Of a stretch of DNA of 64,000 nucleotides, positions 27,501 to 36,985 are shown piece after piece; the first letter of the stretch is position 1; each line of letters starts with the position of its first letter. The stretch spans positions 1,302,001 to 1,366,000 of the forward strand of contig CBDCWQ010000021.1 in NCBI GenBank assembly GCA_965223435.1, in the 5' to 3' direction. The notes beneath the pieces were generated by a model, which was not told the DNA's origin, did no database searches, and saw nothing but the letters and a program-made list of their open reading frames with translations. The position numbers and the translations under genes are program-made. Origin of the DNA: CBDCWQ01 sp965223435 (lineage in GTDB: Bacteria > Myxococcota > Kuafuiibacteriia > Kuafuiibacteriales > Kuafuiibacteriaceae).

Positions 27501-27806
27501 TTCAGCGATGTTGCGATCGTCGTTTCGCGCGTTCTCGGGAGTACATACTTTGGAGCCATTCGAACCGGGCCCGCTTGAAGCCGAAGCCGGGAATACGTCA
27601 AAGCCGCTTGGAAGCAAAGAAGGGCTCTTAGTGTCGCCGGTTTCCGAAGCGTCTTGAGCGGACTGGGCCCGGTGAATAGAGCGGTTGTCCGTTTGGGGTT
27701 GGCAGCCGAAGAAACAAAGGCCGAGGCCGATCGCTTGGTACCATGAGCTGAACCCCATGGAGGTGCGGCACGTATCGTATCCCGGACTATTCTGCCTGTA
27801 TTTCAT
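24540..27806 (-). CDS. large lipoprotein with three ~150-aa repeats
   Basis: 1,088 residues from ATG 27806, preceded by GAGG. A lipobox ends in LCFFGC. Three consecutive ~150-residue modules follow (about residues 50-500), each with a [DV]F-P-A/T-x-SxGPG-x-[ND]GSKVC start, IAELSVTENGF, VAGQKVSICMDA, ACGVSCEGS-[YH]-CGS and a HTLDIPEPFQ..RVCRYA end. They look like beta-sandwich discoidin-like domains with conserved cysteines. A more distant copy occurs near the C-terminal third (about 730-850; CVDATFPSFPTG, IVHSCGIGNC). The rest has a ZU5-like region (PPRNWVASTPDGVPLAGDAK, then HFSQSVLFNW) and a Cys-rich tail. It is a surface protein, likely adhesion or enzyme-displaying, with function unproven. 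Confidence 0.85.
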   Translation of the reverse strand: MKYRQNSPGYDTCRTSMGFSSWYQAIGLGLCFFGCQPQTDNRSIHRAQSAQDASETGDTKSPSLLPSGFDVFPASASSGPGSNGSKVCTPENARNDDRNIAELSVTENGFTRVAGQKVSICMDASFSQPVLSGAIAMVARTAKEACGVSCEGSYCGSMVPASTFYSADGVNYRYHSTVELTREPSVHTLDIPEPFQHIRVCRYAAGMLRDRLAVESIAALRNGQEDRPSLPDGFDVYPTLASEGPGANGSKVCDPENVKNKDHNIAELSVTENGFTRVAGQKVSICMDAGFTKPVLSGAIAMVARTAKEACGVSCEGSYCGSPVPASTFYSSDGITYRYHRTVELTRESSVHTLDIPEPFQYFRICRYAAGKLRDRIAIESIAARRNAQEDNPSLPDGFDQFPASTSEGPGSDGSKVCNPENVQYNDGDIAELSVTENGFIRVAGQKVSICMDASFAQPISGAVAMVARTTKDACGVSCEGSHCGSLVPASTFYSTDGISYHYHSTVDLTREPSVHTLDIPEPFQHFRVCRYASGKLRDRIAIESIAAKGSEISECEPGKIMELSLLPGQRAEPCKGLVITPPRNWVASTPDGVPLAGDAKITVKIEADPHKTMIKGNPVYQAGLGAVFQFGPPLEFSHPLKISVPLGLIGGGLPNSETFAVLVDDKHAPGLQLDMSGESSFDLLVPHFSQSVLFNWSQMTTADQDGLAAWMDTLSDNMAPPLDTYTSTGKLSCNASAEAAAIGGSSIGLARKGSEYQIDGHVVTACVDATFPSFPTGTALVRARATIVHSCGIGNCSPLEPDKCLSKPRIQVFYSFDRKNFKFSGERELQGLLPGSYASPEYETLSFDVPKTAKALRVCRWSGSATRSALEIDAILGGPPPCPPASSGFDACDSFCDMANRVPNCGCSGQWKAKSDFVVAKKPAFWPAGISTDNFYDHTGTEARYWERLECTLGDGTKAFTHQNNKKASQANDGAIPSDSSMEECLFRSTGWQNVTGPSTVQSSEAGLNPWKRYKGVLGCECPTPYKPNPLGLLPLQPESYTDDGGHLCNDDSQIQLEAWVSGVCDENHPTCSDNVLRLEGPGECGP
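26110..27640 (-). repeat. three tandem ~465-bp coding repeats
   Basis: DNA copies of the module are near-identical over long stretches (for example GGAGCCGCAGTGGCTCCCTT-type variants recur at about 26350, 26850 and 27340, always followed by TCGCACGATAC/ACGACACC). The close identity indicates recent tandem duplication and makes the tract prone to recombination and to assembly collapse. Confidence 0.8.
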
Positions 27807-27894
27807 ACAAGACGGACCTCGCAATGAACATGCCAAACCCAGGGACTCTTAAAGTTCTTGGACGGAATCTACGGTGCGCTGTCTGACCCGCTCC

Positions 27895-28173
27895 TCAACT
27901 GTGAACCTTCGGAGCCCACCTGATACAGTTCTTCGGCGGTCGTGTGATGTGGGTCTCAAACAGCATGTCCGAATTGTGGCGATGCCGACAAAGCTCCCTC
28001 AGAAATCGCTGGCGCACGCGCGTGAGCACGTGATCCGTCGCGATGAAGTTCGCGCTGTGATTGATGCCGTCCTGGCAGTCCCACGGCTTGTTCAGACCAC
28101 CGGCGCCGATGGCACAGTTGTCGTACATTCGTGTCACAAAGCCGTTGGTCAGCGCATCGTCCACCCGAGGCAT
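27895..28173 (-). CDS. small hypothetical protein or gene fragment downstream of the giant gene
   Basis: 92 codons beginning 17 bases after the stop of the 2,931-aa gene. Codon use is G-rich at position one and GC-rich at position three, so it reads like true coding DNA: ALTNGFVTRMYDNCAIGAGG, NHSANFIATDHVLTRVRQRF, HRHNSDMLFETHITRPPK. No ribosome binding site is evident and no family is recognised. It could be a partner of the giant protein, or a 3' fragment of a lost gene. Confidence 0.4.
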   Translation of the reverse strand: MPRVDDALTNGFVTRMYDNCAIGAGGLNKPWDCQDGINHSANFIATDHVLTRVRQRFLRELCRHRHNSDMLFETHITRPPKNCIRWAPKVHS

Positions 28174-28189
28174 GGTGTCAACGTGGGGG

Positions 28190-31100
28190 TTAGTCCTCCA
28201 ACGTTACCCAGTCGGGATCAAACTCGATTTGCGACGATTTTCCGTGGATGGTGATGCCCTTTTCTTGGTCTTCGACTTTGATGGTCACGAAAATGCCATC
28301 GGTCTTTTTGAGCCCAGAGAGGAGCGCATGAATCGCGTCATCGCCCCAATCGTCGTCATTCCAGCGGGCTTTGCTGTCAAAGCCCTTGTGTTCACGTGAG
28401 AAAACCACATCGGGTACCCCGGTCTTGAGATCGGCGCGATAGATGTAAACGAACGCCCTTTGGGGAGTCATCTGATACCTGTGCTGGAAGTGTTCGCGGT
28501 TCATGGAGAAGCGTGTCTTGAGCGTGATGTGTACTCTGTTTTGTTCGTGAGTATGGAGGTTGAAATCTCCGTAGATGCCAAAAAGGGCTTCTTCTACAAT
28601 CGGGGTGTATTCAAAAACAGCGGAACCTGGGCTCTGTATGGGTCTTCCATCGTCGGTGGCCCAAATCTCGTGTGCGGTGAGGTACAGTTTTTTTCCGGGG
28701 ATGGGACCGTATCGCGATTCGAAATCGATGGGCCCTAGCAACACATCGATGGGAAATCCTTTTTCTTTGATCATCGATAGGGCGGGTTTGGGTATCGTTC
28801 GTGAATAAAGCACATCGGGCTCAACACGGTTGGCGTTTGGTGGGGCCTTGCCTGCGGCAAGGGACTGAATGATGCTGTCTTGATGAGAGGCTAGAATCAC
28901 AATACCCTCGAAGAACGGGGTGTTGCTGTGCGACAAGTGTAGCTTTGGTGTGTTGGTCTTGTTTGGGGGGCCAAAAGCCACGTTGTGGGGCGCGGGGATG
29001 CTTTTCGAACGAAGAAACTCATCGACAGCAACGCCGCCTTTGCCGTCATTGCGATACTGGCGGAGCCACTCTGATGCGCTGTGGGGTCCAGAAAGAATGG
29101 GCAGGTTTTTCTCGCTGACGGTTTGAATCGGGATCTTGCCTTCGCCCAGGCCGTTGAACAAGGCCACAGCCGCGTGACCGTCTTCTTTGAGGACCAATTC
29201 CCCATTGTCCTGCTTTTCGACCGACACCGGGTAAGCAAGGAAAAACCCATCGCGGATCATCTTTCCGGCTGGCCCAACGAACAGGGTGCGTTCTTCCCTC
29301 GGTGGAGGGTGGGGGACTGGCGAGGTCCTCAAAATCGCTTGCAGCGGAGCTTCTGCAACGCCCGGCGGATAGTCTTCGGGGTTGTGGAGTTCGACCCCAA
29401 GCCACATGCGGCGTATCTTTTTGCCGTGAAGAACCGTAAAGAAGGTCGTTATCGACGAATAATCTTCGATGTAGAAGGCGTCGGTGGCCCAAGCGAGTCT
29501 TCCGTTGGCCAAGAGTTTCACTTCCACAGTGTTGTCCTGCAGCCGGATCAAGTGGGCCCCGTACTCGCGAACGTTGTTGAGATGCGTCCACATTGGTTCC
29601 CATGTGGCGGCCACCACCGGGCCGTCACGTTGAGCGACTCGGATTTCATAGCTGGTGATGATCTCCAGGCCAGAACTCGAGGTCCACTTGTCAAGCACAT
29701 GCTCCGTGGGGGGGGCCCAGCCCGCTTCGGGAGAGAAGGTTCGTCTGAATAAGTCCAGGGTGTAGCGCCGGAAGGCCTTTTGGTTCGATGGGTGGTGCGG
29801 CATCGCTGGCAACACCATGTCCTTGGAGTCGTGACCAAGGTAACCGGGCACAATTCCTGGCAGGAGCGATAGCTTTGGCCGGTTTTTGCGGTCACGGATA
29901 AATTCCTGAAATGCAGCCTCCTCCTTGCTTGAGACGTTGGGCCCAGAAACGTTGGGATCGAAGAGCCATGAAGCCCACTTGAGATCCTGCAACATCGGAT
30001 CTGCTTGTCGATCCAGTTTTTGCTGTGTTTTAGCCATATTATCCGCGCGCTTTTTTGCTTCTTCGTCGACTGCCTCAAAGACGCGGAGGTGGCCTCCCGT
30101 GTTTGAGATGCGATAGCGCCCGTCGTAGTTAGAATTGGGTATGAAAGGACCTTCGACCTGCTTCTTTGCGACCGGGTCCCACCGAAACTCTTGGGCGCCG
30201 ATGATTTGTTCCGGTTTCACATGACCGGGAAAGACATATTCCGACTCCGGCGCTTTGCGTTTGAGACTTAGGTTGAGGGCCCGCCCGTCGTTTTCGATGT
30301 AGTATATCCAAGAGGCGTCGATCACGGTGTTGTCTTCGGCTTCGGCGGGGGTGGCGCGCCCTACAGGCTGCGCCTGGTTGTCCTCAATGAATCGCTCAAA
30401 CTCACCACCCGTCGTTTTACCCAAAGGCGGGTAGGTCGAGTGGACCAAATGTTCAAATGCTCCGGCATAGACGTAGGCTGACGGCTTCGTTTTGTCGGGT
30501 CCAGTCCGATAACCGGGCCTGATGGAATGGGTGAATAAGCCTCCGGGCCCTGAAGGCGCAGTGGTTCTCGCCGACATCAAGACCGAAGGCACCGACGTCC
30601 GGGCGCTATCAATCTCTTCGACTGTCCATTGGTCTTTTTGCTCAAAGGTTCCGATCAGTTCGCGCTGGACTTCGATCAGCTGTTTTTGGAGGTCCGCCTC
30701 TTGGAGGGGCGATGAATCCACATACGTGGGCGTATGGGCCTGGACGGTCGAACCCCAAGCCTCGAATTCGTCGTTCTTTTCGTCGGTCCCCGGGATCATG
30801 ACCCCATCGGCGTCTACTTGATGATGGCTATGGATGTACTCTCGCGTGACGTAGGGCACCACGATCAGCGACTTAAACTCCGGTGGTACCTGGACACCCA
30901 TGGCCCGATAGGCGCTGGCCACGTGAATCGACCCCGGTGGCGGAGCAATGCTGAGCACGGTCGCCCGCCCTTCGACGAGCGTAGAAGCCAGCGGTGCGTG
31001 GGTGGTGGTCGCGTCTGTGGTCAGGACGCGTGTATACGTAGAGACCGTATGAGGCTTAACGTTTTTCGGAAGCACCCAGTGCACGAGGTCGGGCACGCCC

Positions 31101-34100
31101 TTGACGCCTGCCCGGTCGGCGTCAAACGGAAGACCGCCGTAGACTGGGCTGTCGGTCATGATGAGTGACAAGGGCACCATGGCACCATCGAGGGCGCCCT
31201 CGATACCTCCCGAGCCTGGAACCTTATCCGGCACGTCGGTGTTTTTGGTCTCGTCGGTGGGCTGCGGGTGAACGTCCGGTGGGGGTGTCCTCTTGTCGTC
31301 GCCGGGGTCTTTGGCGCCGGCGCCGGCCCGAACGGCGTAGCGCTCGGCCGCCTTCTGGTTGAAGTCGCTTCTGATGGCCAATTCGACCAGGTAGAGCCAC
31401 GCAACCCGCACCGGTTCGGGCCATCGCTCGGCTTGGGGCGCCACCCGCTTCCAAAAGATGTGGTTGCGAATGAAGTCCTCCAAGATCTGGGCGCGCGGGC
31501 GATTTGTCCGAAGGGCAAACACTGGCCAAAGCGATGTACTGCTCGGCGTGAGGAAGCCCAGCTTGCCAAGCGGGGTCTCCACACCCAACCACTCCATCTC
31601 AATGAAGTAGATCTGGTCCTCTTGAAAAAAGAGGGGCAGATTTTCGAGAGGATTGGCCAGAATGGGGCCCTCCGGAAAAATGGACAACGTGCGACGGATT
31701 TCTACTTCCGGGCGAAAGAAACTGCCCATCGGTTGGACCACCGCGTCTTCGGATACCACCACACCTTGTCGCTCCCACAAATCGGGGCTGGGCCCCACGG
31801 CGCCGGTCAAGATCGTTTCCAAGCCAAGGTCAATTTCTGCCGACGAACCCAGATAGGCTGCGCTATTGGCGCTCACAAGGGAGGTCAGGAGCAAAGCCGG
31901 AGGAAGCTGAACGAAGTCATCCAGTAAGGTGACGGCACGTTGCCCAAACTTGGACAGCAACTTTCCTCGGACTGTGATCAGCTTCAGCCCGAACTGATGA
32001 AGCGTATCCTGAGGAATGGTGGCGGCCTCCGGAGAGCGGAGAAGGTCGCCGAGTTCAAATACGGCCGCGGCCATGTCTTCAAACGGTACCTCCCGGTCTG
32101 TGTAGCCCACATCGAGACCATCGAGGAACATTTGGGTCTGTTCATCTGCGGCCCCGACTGGTGTTGTGCCGACGTTCTCTGTCGCGACGGAGGCAGATTC
32201 GGTGGCGGTGGATGCTTGTAAGTACGCGTACACGTCGATAAACCAAATGGCGGCGGTGCTCGACTGCAGCAGCGTGGACAAGTTGTGGATGCGTTCGCTT
32301 GAATAAGGAAAGCCCCACTCTGATACGTAGTCCTGCATGTCCGACCATAGCTTGTGGGCTTCCTTTCGAAAGGAGGGCGACGCGTTATGGTTGGGGTAGG
32401 CGTCGGCAAACCGAAGGAGCCCCAGGATCAATCCCGCGGTTGCTTCCAAATGGTACGACTTTTCTTGAAGTGGACTCTCTTCGATATAGGGATCTCTAAA
32501 CGTATTCTTGAAGTAGTGGGTTCCGTAGTAAACTTTCTCTTCAAATCGCAAGTCTTTGGCGAAAACCAAGATTGTATAATGAAGGCACTTCGCCAATTTC
32601 TCCCGGTGTTGTTCTTCCAGGTCGACAAAGTTGACCGAAAGCGAAAGCCAGCTGCAGTTGTCAATGGCTACGTGGGAACTCGGGTGAAAGCTCTGGACGG
32701 TCCATCGGGTGCTTTCGGTATCTTGTCTCGCATTCTCTTTAAAGGATCCGCCGGTGACAATACGCCCCAGATCTCTGCTCTTGAGCGCGTCTTGATGTTC
32801 ATCCAGATCTTCTTGCCAGGTCTTGTCGTCCCAAAGGTGAAAAAAGATACCCTCACGCAGGCTATTTCGCCACCCGAGTAGCATGGTGACCCATGCCGCG
32901 TTCTCGTCTGGGTCTTGAGGTCCCATGGCTTGCGGGTGGTGAAGCGCATGGTTCAGGACGGCCAAGACATCGAGGTTGTGTTCGGTCACCACATTTGTTG
33001 CCCGAACGCGTTGTCTGAGGTGTACCCAGTCTTCTTGAGTCAGCGCAATCGTGCGGCCATAGGTTTTGTCGCTCGGCGCGTTTTCCGACTGAAGCCGATA
33101 GGTTCGAACCTGGGGCCGTTTGCTCTTTTCTTCGGGGAAGTTTGCGTACCCGAGTGCATCGAGGATTTCGTAGTACGCCCATTTTTCGTTTGGATCGGTG
33201 GGATAGGCGGGCATCGCGGAGGGGAGGTCTTGGGGCGAGCCCGCGTTTACCAGTCCTTGGGTCGTCCAACCCGCGGTCATGATGCTCGTCCCATCGCTCA
33301 GGTTCCGACGATGTTCGGCAAGACCGCGAAGTCCGCGGTGATAGCATTGTTTCAGGGCGTCTTGGTGTTGGCCGGAAAGGTCTTCGTACGCACGCGATAC
33401 CAAGAAGACACCAAGACCGTGAACGACCCAGGCGTTGGCTCCAGTGACCAAGCGGGCGTCACGCCAGTTGTCGCCTTGGGTGTTTATTGAAAAAGGCCAA
33501 CCCTTGATCAGCAGCTCCCGAGGACCATCCTCGGGCATTCCTGTTTGCGCGTGGTCGCATAACCATCGTGCAATGCCTTGGGCCCAGACACGCTCCTCAG
33601 GCTCGTCGCTTTTGGCATACTGGGCCAGGGCGATGCCTTGGGTGTAGACCCACACCCGTTCGGCTTTGGCAAGATACTGGGTGTCGAGGGCGTGCACACC
33701 AGGGTCCGATTTGTACTCTACCTGAACCGCTCGGAGTGCTCCGTCTTCATGTGGTTTCTCGCGCATTTGCCGATTCCGTAAGCGACGGGCTTCGAGTGCG
33801 TTCCCCGACGCGTTGGCGGAAACCACAAAAACCTCCTCTTCAATCTCGAGACTCTCCACACCCTCTTCCCTGGAGCGCACCAAAAATGTCGCCGGACTTT
33901 CGCCAGCGCCGACTTCGTCTAGCAGCGCCGTAAACTGGAGCGTGGCCTGTCCGTGAACCAGCGCCAACGCCACGGGCGGGTCTATGCCGGTGGCGGCCTT
34001 ACGGGGTGAAAGAGCCTGGGGCTCGGAGTCCGGCCAATCGTGCGCTGTTTGTTTGCGGGACACTTCTACTTTGTGATGTGCGTTGACCTGGAAGTGGAAT

Positions 34101-36985
34101 TTGTCCTCGAGGGTTACGGTCATGGAGCCCATTTGGTTCTCGACCAAGGGTGAAATCTCCAAGGAGAGGCGACGAACCTCATTGGCCCCCCGAGCGCGGG
34201 TTACGGCAATCCGGTCTTGCTCAAACCCATCGTCCGCAGGATGAACCCATGCCGCAAAAAACATTTCTTCGAAGGCTGCCAAGCGCGGCGCACCCCACAA
34301 GCGCTCAGCGCCTTGACCGTGTTCCGTGAAATGGATGGGTCTTGCAGGCCTCCGGTTGAGGGTGGCGTCCGGGAGCACGTCTTTTGTGCCTATCCAAGTC
34401 AGGTGGACGGAACCCTGCGGACGTTCGGAGGATAAGACCGGTGTGTAGTAAAGGACACCCACACGACCTTCCGAACTGGCTCCGACGGTCGGCATGTATC
34501 CTCGACCCAGCTCTTCAGGCAAAGACCAGTGCTGTCCACCGTCGCTGGACAAAGAAAACATGATCGCATTGGCTGCAGGATTGTTCGGATTCGACGAACG
34601 TCCTTTTTCGTATACCGCCAACAATTGGCCTTCAGGTCCGCTGGATACCTCCGCGTAAATCGGCCCAGTGGGTCCATGGGCCTGATTGGGTGAGGCCTCG
34701 GCGCAATGCTGAAAGGTGTCTGCTCGAGCCGCCTCAAATTGATCTACGGTGCTGATGCGCCATCGGGTAAGGGTCTCCTCAAACCCACGGCCATCGTGGA
34801 AAAGCTGCTCTGGGTCGAATGACGAATGCTGCCACGCATCTCGCTCAAAGCCCGTCTCGACCGGTTCTTCGACTTCGCTCAGAACGACCTTGTCATCCAC
34901 AACCCGAGAAATAAGGCGTTTTTCGGTGCGGCGGTCCGACCACGCTCCGGCGATGAGAGGGCGCTGCGCGACTTTGACCAGATCCTTTTCATGCCAGCGC
35001 CCGCCGAACGCATATTGGTACCACGCCCGCGGGTGCCCCCGCCGTCCATCATAGGCGTAAAAATCATCTTTGGCCCATCCCTGGGTTCTTCGGGGATCGG
35101 CATCGCGCAAGATCAGATCGGAGACATCCGCGGGGACCGAGGGCGGGCAGGCGTATTGGTCTGTTTTCCAGCTTTGGCGAAAGCCTTGTTGGAACGCCGT
35201 CGCACCGACTGTGCACCAGGCTGGTCGTCCTTCAGAATCGGGATGAGAAGATGGAACCATGGGCCCCAAGAAACGCTGCAGATGACCGTTCCACGTGCGG
35301 TTGGGGTAGGAAAAGTTGTCGTACATCCTCAACTGGTGCGCGATGATGGTGATGGCTTGCTCATCCACGTGGATGGATGGATTTTCTACGTAGGTTTCTT
35401 CGGTGCGGTGGGTGTACGGGCCAAAAAGGGCACACGCATTTTCGTCTTGTGCGCAGTCCTTGGGGTTTTGGACGTCAAGGGCTAAGCCGTAGGCGCCCTC
35501 GTGGTAGATTTTGCAGCACTCGCCTCCGCTTGGGCAAGTCTGGGCTTCGGTCCGGCCGTAGTGCACAACAAGTTGATTGGGCGTGCGCTTTTTCTCATCA
35601 AACACGTTGAGGAGTTCGCCCCTTGGGTCGTACTCGCCCTGAAGGTCTTTGAGGTAGTAGACCTTGCTCGACTCGCCCCATACCAGGTGGTGATGGCCCA
35701 TCGGATCGTAGGCGAGTCCCAGGCCGCGTTTCCAGTTCGCATTGCGGCGCACCAGCTGGCCCTCGACAGGGCTTGTGGGCCAAAGGGCCGCGTGGCGATG
35801 CTCCAAAACCCGGACCTCGGTGAGCGGCTCTTCGCCTTCCCCGGCATTCTTGGAAATCCAGGCAATCGACAGCATCTCTTGGTTTGCAGCGAGGGCGACA
35901 TCGAGAATTTTTTGGGCGTGCTTCGGCTGCCCGATCTGCACTGGCTCGGCCCAAGATCCCGCCCGTCCCGCTTTTGGGCTTCGGCGATACGCGATCCGGT
36001 CCCCCTGTTTCTCAGTCCCTGGAATCACGTAAACCAAATGGACGGAGATCTCGTCTTGGACTTTTGCGATGGCCACCCTGGGTAAGATGGCACCACGGCG
36101 GCCGTCGGTCGCAAAGCTTGGGGCTTCAAAAACCCCTGGAGGCACCCCGAGTTCTGATGGTTTGGGTTCGAAGTCCAGAATAGGAGATCGTTCGGAGACC
36201 TGCTCGTGCCCGTCGGTACCGCGGAAAAGCGACACCACATAGTAGGAAATGCGTTCGTCTTGAAGAAGGACCTCCTGCCAGGTGGTCTGGTCGGTTTTTG
36301 CGATCACGCGAAACGGGTCCCCAGCTCGATTGCGTCGATAGATCTGGTAGCGCAACCCTGCTTCATCTTGAAGAGGCGCGCCCCCGTCAAAGGCGCTCGG
36401 TGGCTTCCACGATAGGCCCACTCTTCGGCCCTCAAGAGTCCCTCGCACGTTGTTCGGAGGTGCGGGGCTCTTGCGCTTCGGATCCTTGTGCAGTGCCCAG
36501 TACCCAATTCCGCGGATAACGGCATCACCTTCTCCCAGGGGTGTGTATGCGCTGGATACCGGGTCCCACCGAAACAGGCGATCGAAGCGTTCGCCGTCGT
36601 AACGGTGGGTCTGGTTGACCCCGATTACGGACCAGCCCCGGGTGACGTCGGTACCTTCTAAGGCGGAGGCAACGCGCCCTTCCCCCATCGGGAGGGATCG
36701 AACTTCGGGTGCGTAGACCCAATACCCTCTTCCCGGGTTTAGCTGTGTCACGCGCTTTGTTCCCAAAAGCCCGAGGGAAGCCAAAGACCCAAAATCCGAG
36801 GCCTCAAATGCGTACATTTCAGTCCAGTCAGGGCCGAGTGGGAACGCTTCGGTATCCTCAGGCATATGGATGAGGTTCCATCCGCCGAGGAGTGAAATCG
36901 TTTCTGTATCTGGGCCGAGAGTCTCGGCGCTCAGCCTTCTGTAGCGATCGCACCCCAAGCTGCGGCCATCAATGCAATGCGCCAC
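28190..36985 (-). CDS. 2,931-aa multidomain surface/toxin-like protein
   Basis: The open frame starts at a GTG (36985), and the real N-terminus is probably in another frame (see 36931-37040). Order of regions: ISLLGGWNLIHMP and a GYWVYAP segment near residues 30-110; a fibronectin III-like part near 190-290 (NNVRGTLEGRRVGLSWKPP); a beta-propeller-like region with Asp-box-like SLSSDGGQHWS near 820; a helical toroid-like region near 1150-1650 (ANAWVVHGLGVFLVSRAYED); then a ~900-residue C-terminal part with several segments of the kind YRADLKTGVPDVVFSREHKG (about 2845-2865) and VLYSRTIPKPALSMIKEKGF (about 2725). Those resemble the R-x-D...P..VF..GF strand of cholera/pertussis-type ADP-ribosyltransferases. 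That resemblance is suggestive only. Confidence 0.85.
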   Translation of the reverse strand: MAHCIDGRSLGCDRYRRLSAETLGPDTETISLLGGWNLIHMPEDTEAFPLGPDWTEMYAFEASDFGSLASLGLLGTKRVTQLNPGRGYWVYAPEVRSLPMGEGRVASALEGTDVTRGWSVIGVNQTHRYDGERFDRLFRWDPVSSAYTPLGEGDAVIRGIGYWALHKDPKRKSPAPPNNVRGTLEGRRVGLSWKPPSAFDGGAPLQDEAGLRYQIYRRNRAGDPFRVIAKTDQTTWQEVLLQDERISYYVVSLFRGTDGHEQVSERSPILDFEPKPSELGVPPGVFEAPSFATDGRRGAILPRVAIAKVQDEISVHLVYVIPGTEKQGDRIAYRRSPKAGRAGSWAEPVQIGQPKHAQKILDVALAANQEMLSIAWISKNAGEGEEPLTEVRVLEHRHAALWPTSPVEGQLVRRNANWKRGLGLAYDPMGHHHLVWGESSKVYYLKDLQGEYDPRGELLNVFDEKKRTPNQLVVHYGRTEAQTCPSGGECCKIYHEGAYGLALDVQNPKDCAQDENACALFGPYTHRTEETYVENPSIHVDEQAITIIAHQLRMYDNFSYPNRTWNGHLQRFLGPMVPSSHPDSEGRPAWCTVGATAFQQGFRQSWKTDQYACPPSVPADVSDLILRDADPRRTQGWAKDDFYAYDGRRGHPRAWYQYAFGGRWHEKDLVKVAQRPLIAGAWSDRRTEKRLISRVVDDKVVLSEVEEPVETGFERDAWQHSSFDPEQLFHDGRGFEETLTRWRISTVDQFEAARADTFQHCAEASPNQAHGPTGPIYAEVSSGPEGQLLAVYEKGRSSNPNNPAANAIMFSLSSDGGQHWSLPEELGRGYMPTVGASSEGRVGVLYYTPVLSSERPQGSVHLTWIGTKDVLPDATLNRRPARPIHFTEHGQGAERLWGAPRLAAFEEMFFAAWVHPADDGFEQDRIAVTRARGANEVRRLSLEISPLVENQMGSMTVTLEDKFHFQVNAHHKVEVSRKQTAHDWPDSEPQALSPRKAATGIDPPVALALVHGQATLQFTALLDEVGAGESPATFLVRSREEGVESLEIEEEVFVVSANASGNALEARRLRNRQMREKPHEDGALRAVQVEYKSDPGVHALDTQYLAKAERVWVYTQGIALAQYAKSDEPEERVWAQGIARWLCDHAQTGMPEDGPRELLIKGWPFSINTQGDNWRDARLVTGANAWVVHGLGVFLVSRAYEDLSGQHQDALKQCYHRGLRGLAEHRRNLSDGTSIMTAGWTTQGLVNAGSPQDLPSAMPAYPTDPNEKWAYYEILDALGYANFPEEKSKRPQVRTYRLQSENAPSDKTYGRTIALTQEDWVHLRQRVRATNVVTEHNLDVLAVLNHALHHPQAMGPQDPDENAAWVTMLLGWRNSLREGIFFHLWDDKTWQEDLDEHQDALKSRDLGRIVTGGSFKENARQDTESTRWTVQSFHPSSHVAIDNCSWLSLSVNFVDLEEQHREKLAKCLHYTILVFAKDLRFEEKVYYGTHYFKNTFRDPYIEESPLQEKSYHLEATAGLILGLLRFADAYPNHNASPSFRKEAHKLWSDMQDYVSEWGFPYSSERIHNLSTLLQSSTAAIWFIDVYAYLQASTATESASVATENVGTTPVGAADEQTQMFLDGLDVGYTDREVPFEDMAAAVFELGDLLRSPEAATIPQDTLHQFGLKLITVRGKLLSKFGQRAVTLLDDFVQLPPALLLTSLVSANSAAYLGSSAEIDLGLETILTGAVGPSPDLWERQGVVVSEDAVVQPMGSFFRPEVEIRRTLSIFPEGPILANPLENLPLFFQEDQIYFIEMEWLGVETPLGKLGFLTPSSTSLWPVFALRTNRPRAQILEDFIRNHIFWKRVAPQAERWPEPVRVAWLYLVELAIRSDFNQKAAERYAVRAGAGAKDPGDDKRTPPPDVHPQPTDETKNTDVPDKVPGSGGIEGALDGAMVPLSLIMTDSPVYGGLPFDADRAGVKGVPDLVHWVLPKNVKPHTVSTYTRVLTTDATTTHAPLASTLVEGRATVLSIAPPPGSIHVASAYRAMGVQVPPEFKSLIVVPYVTREYIHSHHQVDADGVMIPGTDEKNDEFEAWGSTVQAHTPTYVDSSPLQEADLQKQLIEVQRELIGTFEQKDQWTVEEIDSARTSVPSVLMSARTTAPSGPGGLFTHSIRPGYRTGPDKTKPSAYVYAGAFEHLVHSTYPPLGKTTGGEFERFIEDNQAQPVGRATPAEAEDNTVIDASWIYYIENDGRALNLSLKRKAPESEYVFPGHVKPEQIIGAQEFRWDPVAKKQVEGPFIPNSNYDGRYRISNTGGHLRVFEAVDEEAKKRADNMAKTQQKLDRQADPMLQDLKWASWLFDPNVSGPNVSSKEEAAFQEFIRDRKNRPKLSLLPGIVPGYLGHDSKDMVLPAMPHHPSNQKAFRRYTLDLFRRTFSPEAGWAPPTEHVLDKWTSSSGLEIITSYEIRVAQRDGPVVAATWEPMWTHLNNVREYGAHLIRLQDNTVEVKLLANGRLAWATDAFYIEDYSSITTFFTVLHGKKIRRMWLGVELHNPEDYPPGVAEAPLQAILRTSPVPHPPPREERTLFVGPAGKMIRDGFFLAYPVSVEKQDNGELVLKEDGHAAVALFNGLGEGKIPIQTVSEKNLPILSGPHSASEWLRQYRNDGKGGVAVDEFLRSKSIPAPHNVAFGPPNKTNTPKLHLSHSNTPFFEGIVILASHQDSIIQSLAAGKAPPNANRVEPDVLYSRTIPKPALSMIKEKGFPIDVLLGPIDFESRYGPIPGKKLYLTAHEIWATDDGRPIQSPGSAVFEYTPIVEEALFGIYGDFNLHTHEQNRVHITLKTRFSMNREHFQHRYQMTPQRAFVYIYRADLKTGVPDVVFSREHKGFDSKARWNDDDWGDDAIHALLSGLKKTDGIFVTIKVEDQEKGITIHGKSSQIEFDPDWVTLED

